64,000 nucleotides of DNA from Meandrina meandrites (GCA_963693305.1 OY855906.1:2980001-3044000), one strand, 5' to 3'; shown: positions 11,401 to 23,521, counted from the first letter of the stretch. Translations and numbers: made by a program. Notes: generated by a model from the letters alone, not told the origin.

Positions 11401-13797
11401 AATAAACTAAACCGTTAAATTACGAACTAAGCGCACACGTCAAATGAATTAAGCAAAGCGCGCGGATATAACGAGACAAGCGCGCGCACCTTTATCCAAG
11501 TAAAAGGAATATAGAACTGACAAAGACCATGAACATATTGAAATGAAATATAATTTTAAACAAGAACTTATTTTGCCAGACCTACCTTCGTCGCAAAGGT
11601 AACTGTTCTGTTCATAGAGTGGTAAACATTTTTTTCCGTCTTGACAGGGTTCCTTGTCACATGGGCTCTGTAACAGAAACATTTCAGTCTCTTAGCCTAA
11701 AGTATGTTTCAAGCACGCGTATCGAACGAGTAATATTTTACGTTAGCGTGCTGCACACCATTCAGTCGCTACAAGAAAGTGTTTTTTAAACTGATGTATT
11801 ATATCAAACACTAGAAAGAGTGTTTACACTGAGAAGAGAGTTGACACTCCGAGGCGTTTGGAATGCGATGAGATGGATGCGATGAGAGTGTTTGATGTAT
11901 TTTCTCAAGCGACTGACTAAAACTACGGAGGAAATGGAGAAATAAAATCGAAAAAAACTAAGACAACGACGCACATGTTCCACGAACACATACATGCACT
12001 TTATCGTCTACTTCCCCTTCAAAGTTTTATTTTGTCCTAGGCATACATACTTTCATTACATTAGAGGACATTAAGCCATTCGGAATCTGTTTTCGGTGCA
12101 TATACTCGGTATTTTTTAGAGAGTAGTAGAACGGCGGCTTTTTTCCTGCAGATCGCAGGACTGAGTAAAGAGGTAGTATTCAATTAAATAGAGCTTTTAT
12201 AGTTCCAAAGTATTTTGCTAGTTGTTTTTAAAGTAACTGAAGCGGCGTTGTGTTTTGCAAACATTGGCATGGTTGCCATCTTACCCCAAATTCAGTTCTT
12301 GTCCTCTATTGCCAAAATATATTACTTATTTGATTGGTAAAAATAGTACTCTTCAGATTTTGCGCAGCGCACCCTAGTGACTGTGGCATCACGCAGGATC
12401 CAAACAAATGTCGTTATGCCTCCGTAAGGCTGCGCACAGTTTGTTCAAATTGATTTCTAATTTCTAACACACCAGGAGTCAGAATGGATTTCGAATTGTC
12501 ACGAAAAGCGAAATTTGTTGCTTAAACGAAACAAGTACCGTAATTGTAAAAAAGGATCATTTTTGCAAACATGCCGGTCACTCAAAGAGCTTCAAAGGTA
12601 ACCAAATTGGCCTCTATTAGCTACTATTGCTCAGCAATACCAATAACGAGAATTTTTGAACCTCTGGAAAGGGCTGGACAGGTTATATTTATATTTTTGA
12701 GTTTACCTTTTGTAAATCTTGTAGCAAGAAAAACAGCTCTTTCCACAGGGTAAATTTTCGAAGGCATATGACATTTCTTTTTATAATTACATCTAGCCAA
12801 TGTTAGTTTAATCGCAAGCATTACTTAAAGAACGGTCCGCTCGTTTCAAAATTCCATCGTGTCACCCACCGCTGCCCATCCAGACTGGGCGTAACGGCAC
12901 CCAACTTAAATTCGTTAAAGATAAGATGAAAATCGACCTCATACTCAAGTGTATACTCTGGCTATACTGTCATTGTTTATATCAACTGACAATTACATTT
13001 CAGTAATGTACGGAAACTAGCAAGGTATTAACAGTTTGGTAAACAAAGATAAATAAATAAGATATATAAATAAGTAAAAATTAGATCTTTTCTTCACAAA
13101 TTGATTGTTTGGAACAAACCTTTGTTTAAAATTACACTAGTATCAATTGAAAATTAAAATCTTCTTTGTTTTACCAACTGTTGAAAGTTCCATGAGAAAG
13201 TTAAGAGCATGGAACGCCTCACAAATCTTTCGAAACCCTATACTAATCAGAAATATAAAAAAGGTAAAAGGAAGTTTTTAAGGTACTCATTAGAATGCTG
13301 TGATGTCTTATCCAGAACTAGCTTTGACAACTGCTATCTTGCAAGAACAAAATGACTATGCTCTTAGTTTAATTTCACAAATTTTTATCAGTGAAAGTTT
13401 TTAAAATACAAATGATATGTACATCAGGAATGGTGCACAAAATATCGCTTACCGCCACGGAGAAATGTTGAAAATGTTCATCAATCTTCAATTCTTCATG
13501 ACAATCAAACTTGTTGGCTGCAAGTAGCTGGCACTCGAGTCCTTCAATTCCGCCATAATTCACCGAGAAGCAGGCCTTGTTCAGCAAGCATTTCTCTCCA
13601 CATTCAGAGGAAGATTGGGCGGTAAGAGACGCTAACAGCTGCTCGGTATTAAGTCTTTTTTTATCGTGTTTGACAAAATAAGCGTAGCGTATACCGTTTG
13701 CCAAATCTCGGACTATTTTCTGATCTGTCAGAGTCGCGTATAAGAGAAAAGTTAATAAAATTACAAGAAAGATTGAAAATGGCTTCTGCAGTGCCAT
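8456..13797 (-). CDS. Secreted PAN/EGF-like family protein, copy 1
   Basis: Three exons on the minus strand: 13797-13453 (345 bp, phase 0 end), 11667-11586 (82 bp, phase 1 end) and 9063-8456 (608 bp with stop), giving 344 codons. Donors read GTAAGC and GTAGGT; acceptors follow TTACAG and TTGCAG. Exon 1 encodes a signal peptide (MALQKPFSIFLVILLTFLLY) and a PAN/apple-like module with ECGEKCLLNKACFSVNY and a later Cys-Gln-Leu-Leu. Exon 2 is a short EGF-like module with four cysteines (SPCDKEPCQDGKKC). Exon 3 is a domain I do not recognise, with FWWYDIHTTWPSDENDVL, cysteine pairs, FMYREQNGV and an invariant end GLTLYFRTKP. It is probably an extracellular binding or matrix protein; function is unknown. 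Intron 2 holds two insertions missing from its paralogues. Confidence 0.85.
9500..9615. repeat. Short inverted-repeat element (GGATA/TATCC motifs), copy in gene 1 intron 2
   Basis: Clustered CTATCCAC and GTGGATA motifs in inverted orientation, preceded by CCTCGGTTGTTCAAAAG. The same block is present at the matching place in gene copy 3 (about 24556-24680) but absent from copies 2 and 4. It therefore entered before copies 1 and 3 separated. It looks like a small MITE. Confidence 0.5.
9678..10357. repeat. ATCGAT-rich insertion in gene 1 intron 2
   Basis: About 680 bp dense in ATCGATT/ATCGATTTT words at both ends. The phrase TTGTGAGTATCGATTTTC occurs at about 9689 and 10234. In gene copy 3 the flanks are joined without this block (near 24730-24750), so it is an insertion specific to copy 1. 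No ORF of note. The element class is unknown, and exact ends are uncertain by some tens of bases. Confidence 0.55.
10367..11161. mobile_element. TTAA-duplicating non-autonomous DNA transposon
   Basis: 795 bp bounded by TTAA at 10363-10366 and 11162-11165. The terminal inverted repeats are GGTGGCTGAACACAGTTTT on the left and the near-exact reverse complement AAAACTGTGTTCGGCCACC on the right. Gene copies 2 and 3 carry the uninterrupted site TGTTAAGAAAGCAAGAA or a close form, which confirms the insertion and the TTAA duplication. TTAA targets are typical of piggyBac and Kolobok superfamilies. No transposase is encoded. The TIR is related to that of the element at 40708-41553. Confidence 0.85.
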
Positions 13798-13898
13798 GAT
13801 GCGACTTCTGGTTGCGAACTAAGTAGAAAGATTGATAGTTTCGTGTATTTAGAAAGCATGGAGTGACGACATCTATATCCATGGAGATAGTAGACAAC

Positions 13899-13909
13899 CC
13901 ATATATCCC
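13899..13909 (-). promoter_or_regulatory. Candidate TATA box with upstream ATTGG, gene copy 1
   Basis: The minus strand reads ATTGGGATATATGGG about 105 bp upstream of the start codon. This is an ATTGG (inverted CCAAT) followed by a TATA-like core. The same sequence is conserved upstream of gene copy 3. There is no transcript evidence, so this is only a candidate. Confidence 0.3.
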
Positions 13910-14452
13910 AATGAAATCACTCTACGTTCTCACGTGTTGACACCGACTATCTGCTATAATGCAAAAAACATGAAAACAAACTAAAACAAAACAGAAAGAA
14001 GGAAACACAATTGAATTTTAAAGCAGTTCTGTTTTATTTCCACAAGTTCACACTGCGTGTAACGCGTCCCTGGGGTAATATATTATTATTTTTTTAAGTT
14101 GTAACTATTGAGATCTCTACCTTTTGCATACCTCTCTTAACAGTGAAGGCCCCAAAAAATGTATGTTTATAATGATGTACAGGCCATTTCGTCTCGAGAC
14201 GGCTATCGCCTCATGCAACTCTTACGCTTCTTTCGTGCTCAACAAACTTCCCGCGTGCACTATAACTCAATCACTCAATGCTGCACGTTAAAGCATGAAC
14301 CAATTGTTAAATCGGGTGAATAGTTTTAGAAGGAACACCCGCTTTGAAAAATTAACATTACGTGCATGCGTACTAATGTATATAATATAATATAAAATCC
14401 CAAAAGTTTAAAGGGGGGAAGGTTAAGGCGAATCAGGGACAACATAGCCCTC

Positions 14453-14458
14453 TTTATT
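14453..14458 (-). promoter_or_regulatory. Candidate poly(A) signal, gene copy 2
   Basis: Minus-strand AATAAA downstream of the copy 2 stop codon, at the place matching the copy 1 signal. Confidence 0.4.
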
Positions 14459-14679
14459 ATCCGACAAAAGTAATAACCTGAAGAGAGTCTGTAATACTTA
14501 CATGGTCTAATATGCATTGTTGTGATTTTAAAAACTTGAAAGGACACTTCAGTGGAACAAACATGTGAAAAAAAGCTTATCTATGTGAGCTCTGGTTTCC
14601 AAAATATTACGGTTAGAAACCTTTTTTTCCAACAATTGCAAATTGGTCAAGAAGGACCTCCTCGAGTGAACACCGGATT

Positions 14680-17600
14680 TTAAGGCTTTGTGCGAAAGTA
14701 AAGCGTCAGTCCAACGCTAGAGCGGGGCGCATTCTCAACTCCAAAAACACAGGCTTCTTCGTACAAGGTATCAACGCCATACTGGTTGGCGGGGCTGAAT
14801 TTAGCTCTGTGAGCACCAAAGCACATGCCATGACCAAAACTTAGAGTGGTACTGCAGTCACAGCTATCATCGTCCATCATAACAGACCTGACACCATTTT
14901 GCTCGCGATACATGAATGAAACTTGGTCCCTCACCGGTGCAATACCTTTCAGTACCTCTGGATTCCATCCGGGGCTTTGCTTGTTTACCTCATCATAGGG
15001 TATTTCCTCGTGATCATGGAATGCCCGCCAGGCCGCATGCGCAACTGAATTGCCGGGGTCAAAGCTCCATTTGTACTCGGTTCCTTCTGAGTCAATGGCA
15101 AGCATCTCAGTTGAGGCTTCAATGGCGTCCGAGGGAAGGCGACCGAAGCAGTAAGGATCGGTTGATCGGCAGTGACCAAAGCAATAAGCCAGGACGTCAT
15201 TCTCATCTGATGGCCACGTGGTATCGATATCATACCACCAGAAGGCTGTCCAGTTATTCCCGTCGGGGGAGGGGAGAATTCGACCTGCAACCGACCAGGA
15301 AACTTAGAACATTGGAACAACAACAACAAAATTTATTTATAGAAAAGAAAATTAATGAAATTATTACGACAAGAGCAACAACGTGCCCGCTAGGTTTCCG
15401 TCTGTACTCGAGCAATAGAGTGACTCGAGTGAGTTGAAGCCAACTTGAGGGGGGACAACGTCAAGACTAGTCTGGTGACGTAGCCTTGGGACTGGGCTAT
15501 CCGCTGGTAGCAGCTGGCTGGAGACTAGCCGTTAAAAGTAGGGGGGAGGGGAGTGTGTTCCTTTTGTCCCTTTTGAGTGATGGACTAGACTTGAGTCTTT
15601 TTGAGTGCGTTTGTCTGCTAATTCTGTCTGTCTGTCTACCTGTTTCTCTGTCTGGGCACTTTGCCCATGCTGCTGTGGAACACTGCTTGAGGGTTTTCTG
15701 TTGGGAAGGCACTCTGCTCGAGTGGTAGGTGACACATGGGCGCGTGACGTGCCAACTTCTATTAAGAATTGAAGGAGCTTGTAGAGCCCTGGAGTGTCTA
15801 AGTTATTTGGGGGCATTTTCTTGCAAATCCTGACGGAAATAAAAAGCTAGTGCTAGACTAGAGCTAGGTAAAAATATAATTAAAATTAAGACATGATTCT
15901 AATAGAATAGAAAAAAATACTATTAAATAGCTATAGAAATAACAGCAAATAGGTTCCGCGTTAAGAAAGCAAGAACTGATATAGGAAAAAACAAGAACTT
16001 ATTAAGCCTGACCTACCTTCGTCGCAAAGGTAACTGTTCTGTTCATAGAGTGGTAAACATTTTGTTCCGTCTTGACATGGTTCCTTGTCACATGGACTCT
16101 GTAACAGAAACATTTCATTCCCTTAGCCTGAAGTATGTTTCAAGCACGCGTATCGAACGCGTTAAATTTTATATTATCTTGCTACACGTCATACAGCTGC
16201 CATAAGAAAGTGTTTTTAAATTGATGTATTATATCAAACACTAGAGAAATTGTTTACACTGAGAAGACAGTTGACACTCCGAGGCGTTTGGAGATGCGAT
16301 GAAACACTTTTTCGGGGTCTTTTATGTCTTTTCTCAAGCGACGGACTAAAACTACGGAGGAAACGGAGAAATAAAATCGAAAAACTAGGGTTACGTTGCG
16401 CTGTTTGTTCAAAATAAGTCGGTAATTTCCAACACTTCAGTAGTCAGAAGGATTTCGAATTGTTTTTAAATTTGTCACCTGAGGCGAAAAAATTGCTGTT
16501 TCTTAAAAGAACCTCGTTGATTTTAAACAAATACCGTAATTGTAAAAAGGAAGAAACGTTTGCAGACATGTCGGTCACTCTACAGACATGTCGGTCACTC
16601 TACAGTTTAGCAAAACCGTTATGTATCGTAAATGTTTCAAAAACCAAAATTTTTGAAGTTTTGGAAATGGATGGGTTAGGTAATATCAGAAGTCAATAAC
16701 TAGAAATCTACACCTAATATTAGAGCGCGAGTAGGTTATTTTTAGATGCTAATGTGTCCCACTATTTCGACACCATTGCAGTTCTAAGTTGCGGCCTGAC
16801 ATTGTTGGCGAATATTTTGAAAAGTGGCTGATGAAATAAATCAAATCACATCACTTGACATGATAGGCCATTCTCTTTAATTCTCCCATTTTAAACGTCT
16901 GTTCAGTGACATATGAAGGCGAGTGACTAAGCAACCCGTCGCCGGGTTTCCACAGACAAACGCACAAAACCAACAGGTCGACTTTTTATAATTTACGAAA
17001 GAATTATGAACAGAAGTAACCCAAACTTTTAGAAGGAAAGTGTGTCTTTATTTTGTACAGCATATCCTCGTGTTAAAATACTGAACAACACACACAACAC
17101 GATAGCTGCACACTGCGAAGTGCTCGAGAAGCACAACTTTTAACGGTTGTGAATAGTAACGGATTCTGTGCCAAAATGTACTTGCTCTCTTAATGCCTGT
17201 CTTCATATTGAGAATACCATTAATCTTTAGTGTCTTCACATTTTGAATTAGACTCGGAATTAGTCTCCCTTTTGCTCGCTGCCATTTCGTATTCTGACTC
17301 CAAAACACTGAGATCCTCTCGCTTATTAAGGTGCTCCGAATTTTTATCAACTTCGATGCTATCATCATCGATGAAAGACGGCCTGGTCATTCTTGTCCGG
17401 ACGATTTAATCCTCACAAAACTGAAATTATAATGACCAGCAAACAGAACTTTCGTAAAGCTGTTCGCTCGTACTCTGCAGTTCTGCTCTTATTCAAACAA
17501 TTTGTTCAACCAGTCAAAGGTGCGAATTGAAATATCTTTTTCTTTTTAGTCCAGTTGGCCAACCTGACTGCCGGGTAACAGCACCCAACTTAAAAATTAA

Positions 17601-18839
17601 AATGAATATCGACTCTGTCCCTGACTTCATACTGTTATTGTTTGTACTGAACTGGCAATACCAAAGAAACACTGATAAATAAATATAAAGCAAAAATTAT
17701 ATCTTTTTTTCATAAGTGTTTTGTAACAGCATCCAACTTATCTGTCCCTGACTTCATACTGTCATTGTTTGTATTGAACTGGCAATACAGAAAGTACACC
17801 AACATAACAGCTTTTTAAGCATAACAGTTTGGCAACCAAAGAAACACTGATAAATAAATAAGCAAAAATTATATCTTTTTTTCGTAAGTGTATTGTTTGG
17901 AGCAAACCTTTGTTTTTAATTAGTATATCAATTAAAAGATTCTTTGTTGTACCAACTGTTGAAAGTTCCACGAGAAAAGTTACGAGTGGCTTCTACAAAT
18001 GTTTAAGACGAAACAGTAACACAAAAATTTGCAATAAGGTGCAAATAATTTTGGAACAACAATTTCTCATCAGAGCCTTAGAAAACGAAATTCAAAGTTC
18101 ACAAGCGATTTAATGAAAATCAGTGGAACGTCGAAATTGGTTTTCGATGTTTGGTGTTGGTAGAAAAGATTTCTTTTGATAACATATTTGAAGCAGTAAT
18201 ACAAAAGCTTGCAATAAGGTATAAATAATTTTGGCGCATAATTTTGTTCAATAACTATTGCAAGTCCTGGCGGATTCCGTCTTAAATCCTGTACTTAACC
18301 GAAATAAAAAAAAGTTAAAAGGCAGCTTTTACGGTACTCATTTGAATGCTGTGATATCTTACCCAAAACTAGCTTTGACAACTGCAATCTTGCACGAACC
18401 AAATGACTATCCTCTTAGATTAATTTCCCAAATTTTTATCAGTGAAAATTTTCAAATACGACTATAGTACATGAATCATGCACAAAATCTCGCTTACCGC
18501 AACGGAGAAATGTTGAAAATCCTCGTCAACCGTCATTTTTCCAGACGAATCAAACTTGTTGGCTGCAAGTAGCTGGCACTCGTGTTTTTCATTTCTACCA
18601 TAATTCATCGAGAAGCAGGCCTTATTCAGCAAGCATTTCCCTCCACATTCAGTTGAAGATTGGGCGGCAAGAGACGCTAACTGCTCGGTATTAAGTCTTC
18701 TTTTATCGTGTTTGACAAAATTAGCGTAGCTTATACCGTTTGCCAAATCTCGGACTATTTGCTGATCTGTCAGAGTCGCGTATGAGAGAAAAGTTAAGAA
18801 AATTACAAGAAGGATCAAAAATGGCTTCAGCAGCGCCAT
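14680..18839 (-). CDS. Secreted PAN/EGF-like family protein, copy 2
   Basis: Exons on the minus strand: 18839-18498 (342 bp), 16098-16017 (82 bp) and 15284-14680 (605 bp with stop), giving 342 codons with the same phases (0, 1) as the other copies. Signal peptide MALLKPFLILLVIFLTFLSY. The PAN-like module contains ECGGKCLLNKACFSMNY. The exon 2 module is SPCDKEPCQDGTKC. Exon 3 begins GRILPSPDGNNW, keeps WSFDPGNSVAHAAWRAFHDH, and ends in GLTLYFRTKP. Its first ~65 residues are almost identical to copies 1 and 3, while the segments after FHDHE and after the Gly-His-Gly-Met-Cys motif differ. Intron 1 contains two small internal tandem duplications. Exon 1 resembles copy 4 more than copies 1 and 3. 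No frame defect seen. Confidence 0.85.
16563..16602. repeat. 20-bp tandem duplication in gene 2 intron 1
   Basis: CAGACATGTCGGTCACTCTA occurs twice head to tail. The related sequence in copies 1 and 3 has a single unit, so this is a recent local duplication. Confidence 0.8.
17600..17900. repeat. Imperfect tandem duplication in gene 2 intron 1
   Basis: A block containing CTGTCCCTGACTTCATACTG, a GAACTGGCAATAC motif, AAAGAAACACTGATAAATAA and TTATATCTTTTTTTC occurs twice, about 125-175 bp apart. The second block carries extra sequence between its halves. Copies 1, 3 and 4 have one block. Confidence 0.7.
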
Positions 18840-19020
18840 GATGCAACTCCTGATTGGAAACCGAGAAACAAGTTTGCTGATGATATACTTGGTAACAATG
18901 AACTGACGTCAACTGTAACCATGGACAAATTTGTGTATCATAGCTGTGTATCATGTGTTTATGATATCATGTATCGCAAGCAGTTGCTTGCAGGCTTGGC
19001 TTACAGGGAATTACTGTAAT

Positions 19021-19154
19021 TTAATACCAGTGGCAAGCACTGAGAACCGGACACTCGTTTCCCTGTACTGGACCTGCTGTTCTTTCAGAGCCACATAGAA
19101 AAGAAATGTTAAGAAAATTAAAAGAAGGACAGAGAATGGCTTCAGTGGCGCCAT
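19021..19154 (-). pseudogene. Truncated exon 1 of the PAN/EGF-like family (fifth copy)
   Basis: The minus strand from 19154 reads MAPLKPFSVLLLIFLTFLFY followed by VALKEQQV. This is clearly the family signal peptide (MALLKPFLILLVIFLTFLSY in copy 2), with Lys-Glu-Gln-Gln in place of Thr-Asp-Gln-Gln. After about 28 residues homology is lost: there is no PAN cysteine cluster, no GTAAGC donor and no EGF or exon 3 sequence. The frame stays open upstream to about 19526, adding some 120 residues with no family counterpart, probably by chance. This is a dead partial duplicate between copies 2 and 3. A signal exon captured by another gene is possible, but no partner exon is visible. Confidence 0.7.
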
Positions 19155-20034
19155 GATGCGACTCGTGAAAAGGGAACTTACTAGAAATAACGTCATCCGT
19201 AACCATGGACTGAATAATGAGAAGTGAGATGAGAGAATGGTATATTTAGTCATCTTTAACCATGGAAAAATCAAGGATGCGTTCGATTGATCAGACTGCG
19301 CAGAATAATAATATTTTACGTATAATCTCCGCTGCATTCCGACGACGTATTTTCGTAGGCGGGGTGCTCTCCTCGCTATTTCCATCGTCTCACTTTTTAA
19401 AAGTTTCATGATACCTTCCTGGACACCTATGGCGAGCATCGGCAACAGGACTCTCATTTCAGCGAAATAATCGAACGGCTCATTCTCATGGTACCAACAT
19501 TTGATAGCATCAAAATAAACCTCCAAGGAATTTTTCTACGTACTACGTTTTCACGGTTTTCGGTTGTGACGATTGTGATATGATACAATACAGGAGAATT
19601 AACCAAATAGAAACAACACAATTAATACTATTTGAAGTACGTCTTGTTTTTATTTTCACAAGTTCAAACTACATGCTACGGTTTCGTTTCTACATTGTTC
19701 AAGTTTTCTTTTCTCAGTCGGGGGAAGAAGTACCAGTTTTGGAACATTTTAGTTTGAGCACTTGAAGAGTTTCCGAATTATTTCATCCAATCAAAAACTA
19801 GCGCGAGCGCTCATGAGTACTTCGGAAGCAATCGTGCGAACATCATGTTGCTTAGCAACTTGCAGGACGAAAACCGCGGGCTCAGTCACTTCACGGAGAA
19901 GTGATCGCGCCATCAATTGGCAGTTGTTCCCCGACTGTTCTTGTAAATATATATATACAGCCCCGATGTTTGGCTTGTGCCTTCTGCAAAATATCTAATT
20001 TTTTATACCTTGTGATTTGCACAAATTACCTTAG

Positions 20035-22231
20035 CAGGAGCCATAATGGGAGGAGACCGTAAGCGCGACATCCACGCACCCAATGATACAAGACAATTTT
20101 TATATTTTTAGAACAGGCAGACACGCGCGGATGCGTGGGTTCTCGCGTCGATGTTGCCGGAGTTGCGTGTATCATGTGAGTAGCGAGTAAATCTGCCACA
20201 AAAGACTCTGTGTTAAAACTTGAGAACGAAAAATAAATCAGTCGTTCTGTGAACCATAAAATTATACATTAGGCTGCGAAGCTTCCGTATCGTGCTAAAT
20301 TCATCTCCGGGATTTTTTTGTCAGTTAAGCACAAGACTAATCTAGAGAAGTTTTCTCAGTAAGATAAAATTCACGATGACTCGTCTACATTTGGATTGCA
20401 CTTAGGTTAAGATGGCCCGCGCTATTTTTGGGGAACGGAGGTGCTCTTTTCTAAATCAAGCTTTGGGCATGTAAACCTCACCCGATTTTTCTGATTTTTA
20501 GCAATCGAAATAGCAAATGTTCAAATTTTATAAAGCTTTAAAGTAAAGGGCAAACAAGGCAAACGATCACGAGATATTAGCGCTTTTGAAAAAATATATT
20601 TATGAAAAAAACGCGAATATTTTCTAAACGCGACGATGGATTTTTTCTTATCAAAGTCAACAAGTTCAAATTATCCAATTTTTAGTGTGAGCAAGTTTCA
20701 ACGAAATCGGCTGAGTAGAAATTGCTGCACAGTTGACTGTTGAACTTTCGCTTCAAAATATTATGCTCGCGTATAATTGGGAGCTACAACAACGTTCAAG
20801 CTATGCTAAGATCCCATAGATTATTTGAAAGCTTAATGCCAACTAAAACGTTGCTGAAAAGTATGGAAAGATCAGAAACTCCTAGCAAATAAAAGTTGTA
20901 AACAAATTAGGAGGAAGAGGTTTACGGTGCGTAAATTCGAATTAAAAAAAAACTACGGATTTTTTTCTTATATTTGTAAGTATGAGAAAATACAGCATAT
21001 ATGCAAACGGATTTGTCTACTTTCGTGAATCTAGTCTTGATGAAATGCGTCGAATTTTGCTTGCCAAGATAGCTACTCCGCGTCTTCCATTTGAAAACCC
21101 TCGGGTAACAGTAAATTATTCAAACTTGCCGCATTCTCAAGATTATTTAGCACCTGGAATTGAACATGGCACGCCCCATACCACATTCATTGCTAAATAA
21201 AATGCATGAATACAAAGCTTAGCTGCAATTTTAACCGTGGCATGTTTATTTTCAGGTGTTAAACAATCTTGAGAATGCGGGTAGTGTGAAAAATTTACTG
21301 TAACAAGAGCGTTTTCAAAGCGCTCCAAAATTGAAGACGAAAGGTAGCTATCTTGGCGAGCCAAAGTCAAATCGGTTTTATCGAGACTAGACACACGAAA
21401 CTAGATAAAGCCGTTTGCACATATGCTGCATGTTTTCATACTTGAAAGTAAACGAAAAAAAATCGGTAGATTTTTTTAATTCAAAAAAAATGAATCCTCT
21501 TCTGCTTCATTTGTTTACAACTTTTGCTGGAAGTTTCCGATCTTTCCATACTTTTCAACAAAGTTTTAGCTGTACTGCAAATTGTAATACAGGATACTAA
21601 AAAAAATATTTTGGAGCAGCATTAGTCGGATAAGTGACTTAAATGAAAATATTTTCATTATGCAGTATATATGTAATTTTATATGATATGAAAGTCACAT
21701 GTAACTTACAACAAAGCATCAAGGAAAGGTCGAAATGGCGTATACAATCGTCTTTCGGCAAAAATATGGTTTCTGCTTTTTTTGCTGTCATTCTGTATTT
21801 TTTGGTTGCCCATATCGCTGCGCTGTGAAACGTTTCGTAAATTGTCTTGACCACTGTGTGATTCCTTGTACATGTTTAACGAGTCTTCGCGACTGGATTT
21901 GTCCGAAAAAAATACTACTGCAGATATCCGAATCACTTGAATCATCCTCACTTTCATGGCTACATTCAAAGAAGTGCTCAAGGAGACCTTGACGTAAATT
22001 AGGAATAGAAACTGATGAAAGAAAGACAGTGTTTACTTCACTTGCAGAGGCTATTTTGGACGCCATTTTGTTTATATTTCTCCGCGTGACGTCCTCGCGA
22101 AAATCCTCGCGGCAGTACGCGCGCGCGCCACGCGGGATGACACGATTTGTTCTAAAAATAGAAATTTTGTCCCATATCATAGGGACAAGGCCAGATCTCG
22201 CGCTTACGGTCTCCTCCCATTATGGCTCCTG
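20035..22231. mobile_element. 2.2 kb foldback-type DNA transposon
   Basis: The ends are about 34-bp inverted repeats beginning CAGGAGCCATAATGGGAGGA. They are flanked by a 7-bp direct duplication, ACCTTAG (20028-20034 and 22232-22238). Much of the interior is also palindromic: about 20838-21175 matches the reverse complement of about 21236-21600, with a spacer of about 60 bp. Sites conserved in both arms include AAAAGTATGGAAAGATC and CCAAGATAGCTA. The right arm has a 130-codon minus-strand frame (22180-21788) with an internal Met in good context and an acidic Ser/Asp-rich stretch. I recognise no transposase domain in it. Superfamily not assigned; CA...TG ends suggest hAT or P-like. Confidence 0.8.
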
Positions 22232-22238
22232 ACCTTAG

Positions 22239-23521
22239 TCAATTTACCAAAACGATAATGAAGTCTAAAATTCTTATGCTCATCAACAAATACCTAAGCG
22301 GAGTTTCTATTTTGTCTTAAAAAACAACTACTCATATGAATTTTAAAAAATGCTTCAAAAAAGATGTTTTAACATCTACTGTAAGTTACAAAGAGAGTAT
22401 AAATGTCCACTACTCTTAATATGTAAAAACAGCGTTCAAATGAGAACCAACCAAACGAATATATAATAAGAACAATTACAGAACAACAACTAGCACCAAA
22501 TATGCTGTAACTTCAGTTACTCCACGCAATTTGGGCATGATTCTATTTTATAATGCCGTGATAATATGATTTGTTTCTCCAACGTTAAAATTAACACTGA
22601 AAGTAAAAATTTTAAACAATGCGAGTCGTATTTTCCGTACACCCATGCTCCATGTATTGGCGTATATTGTATTAGGTTAAACTATTAAAGGAAAGTACTG
22701 AGTATTGTTTAACCTAGCTAAAAGTGCAGCTAAAAACGTTTTGCCCGTGTCTGGCGTAGAAAAGGACGGTAAATTAATCACAAAGCAGAACAACTCAGGA
22801 GGAACAACCAACTAATCAATGTAAAAAATTGGACTCGGTGTGAGTAACGCTGAAAACTAGCGCATGCCACACGTGGATTTTGTTCATTTCTGTTTGGCTT
22901 TTGAGCATGGAGCATCCTTGGGAGGCCAAAGCGAAGAGGTAAAGGAGCGGGGTGGGGGTGGGGGGGTCAATTGATCTTGAGTACAGTTCTAAAGCAGTTG
23001 CGGAAACGAAAGATAACCTTGACTAATTATTTCTGGAAAATCACTGTGAACAAGGCATGTAGTTATCTATTTGAAAAGGAAAATAAAAAGAGAAACTAAA
23101 CATTTCATTTTGAATACGTGCTTTGAGAGCGGGAAATCAAACAAACAACTTCATTGTTCTTTATATCAAAAAACGGAACTGATGAAACATTGAATGTTAC
23201 GGAATGTGAATTTCATAACACCCAAGCATCAAACTAAACATGAAGACAGTCCTATTGGCACTTATTTTAATTTCCAAATGTACTAGTCTCCTTTGCAGCC
23301 GTTGTTTGGGCCCGTCACGTAATTCTCTGTACCGGCTGTTTGAGTTTTAGTGATCTTTCTGTTCTAGTCACATGCCTGTTGTCAACTATTACCATGAACA
23401 AAAACATGTACAAAAAACACAATTTTTGTGAGCTTTGGTTTCCAAAATATTTGATGGTTAGAAAATTTCCTTAGCAATTAATTGGTAGTCAAGAAGGTCC
23501 CCCTTAAGTGAACGACGGAAT
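22239..23521. other. Intergenic between foldback element and gene copy 3
   Basis: No gene recognised. It includes a short G-rich GGGGTGGGGGTGGGGGGG tract near 22950 and, close to 23430, sequence homologous to the 3' flanks of the other gene copies. Duplication unit 3 therefore starts roughly there. Confidence 0.45.

Larger units (their letters stand above)
7907..14066. repeat. Tandem duplication unit 1 (gene copy 1)
   Basis: The sequence starting CCCTGGGGTAATATATTATT at 7907 recurs at 14068. Both copies lead into homologous 3' flanks and then a homologous minus-strand gene. Unit 1 is therefore about 6.2 kb and abuts unit 2 directly. The sequence just before 14067 is shared with the 5' flank of gene copy 3, up to about 27384, and then diverges. 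This marks a duplication breakpoint. Unit 1 is longer than its relatives partly because two insertions enlarged its second intron. Confidence 0.7.

Noticed and set aside
14916..15437. 173-codon plus-strand open frame, and similar ones at 8695-9087, 23860-24066 and 28743-29030
   Set aside because: They are antisense to exon 3 of the four tandem genes and recur only because the exons do. The sense frames have splice sites, conserved cysteines and a consistent stop.
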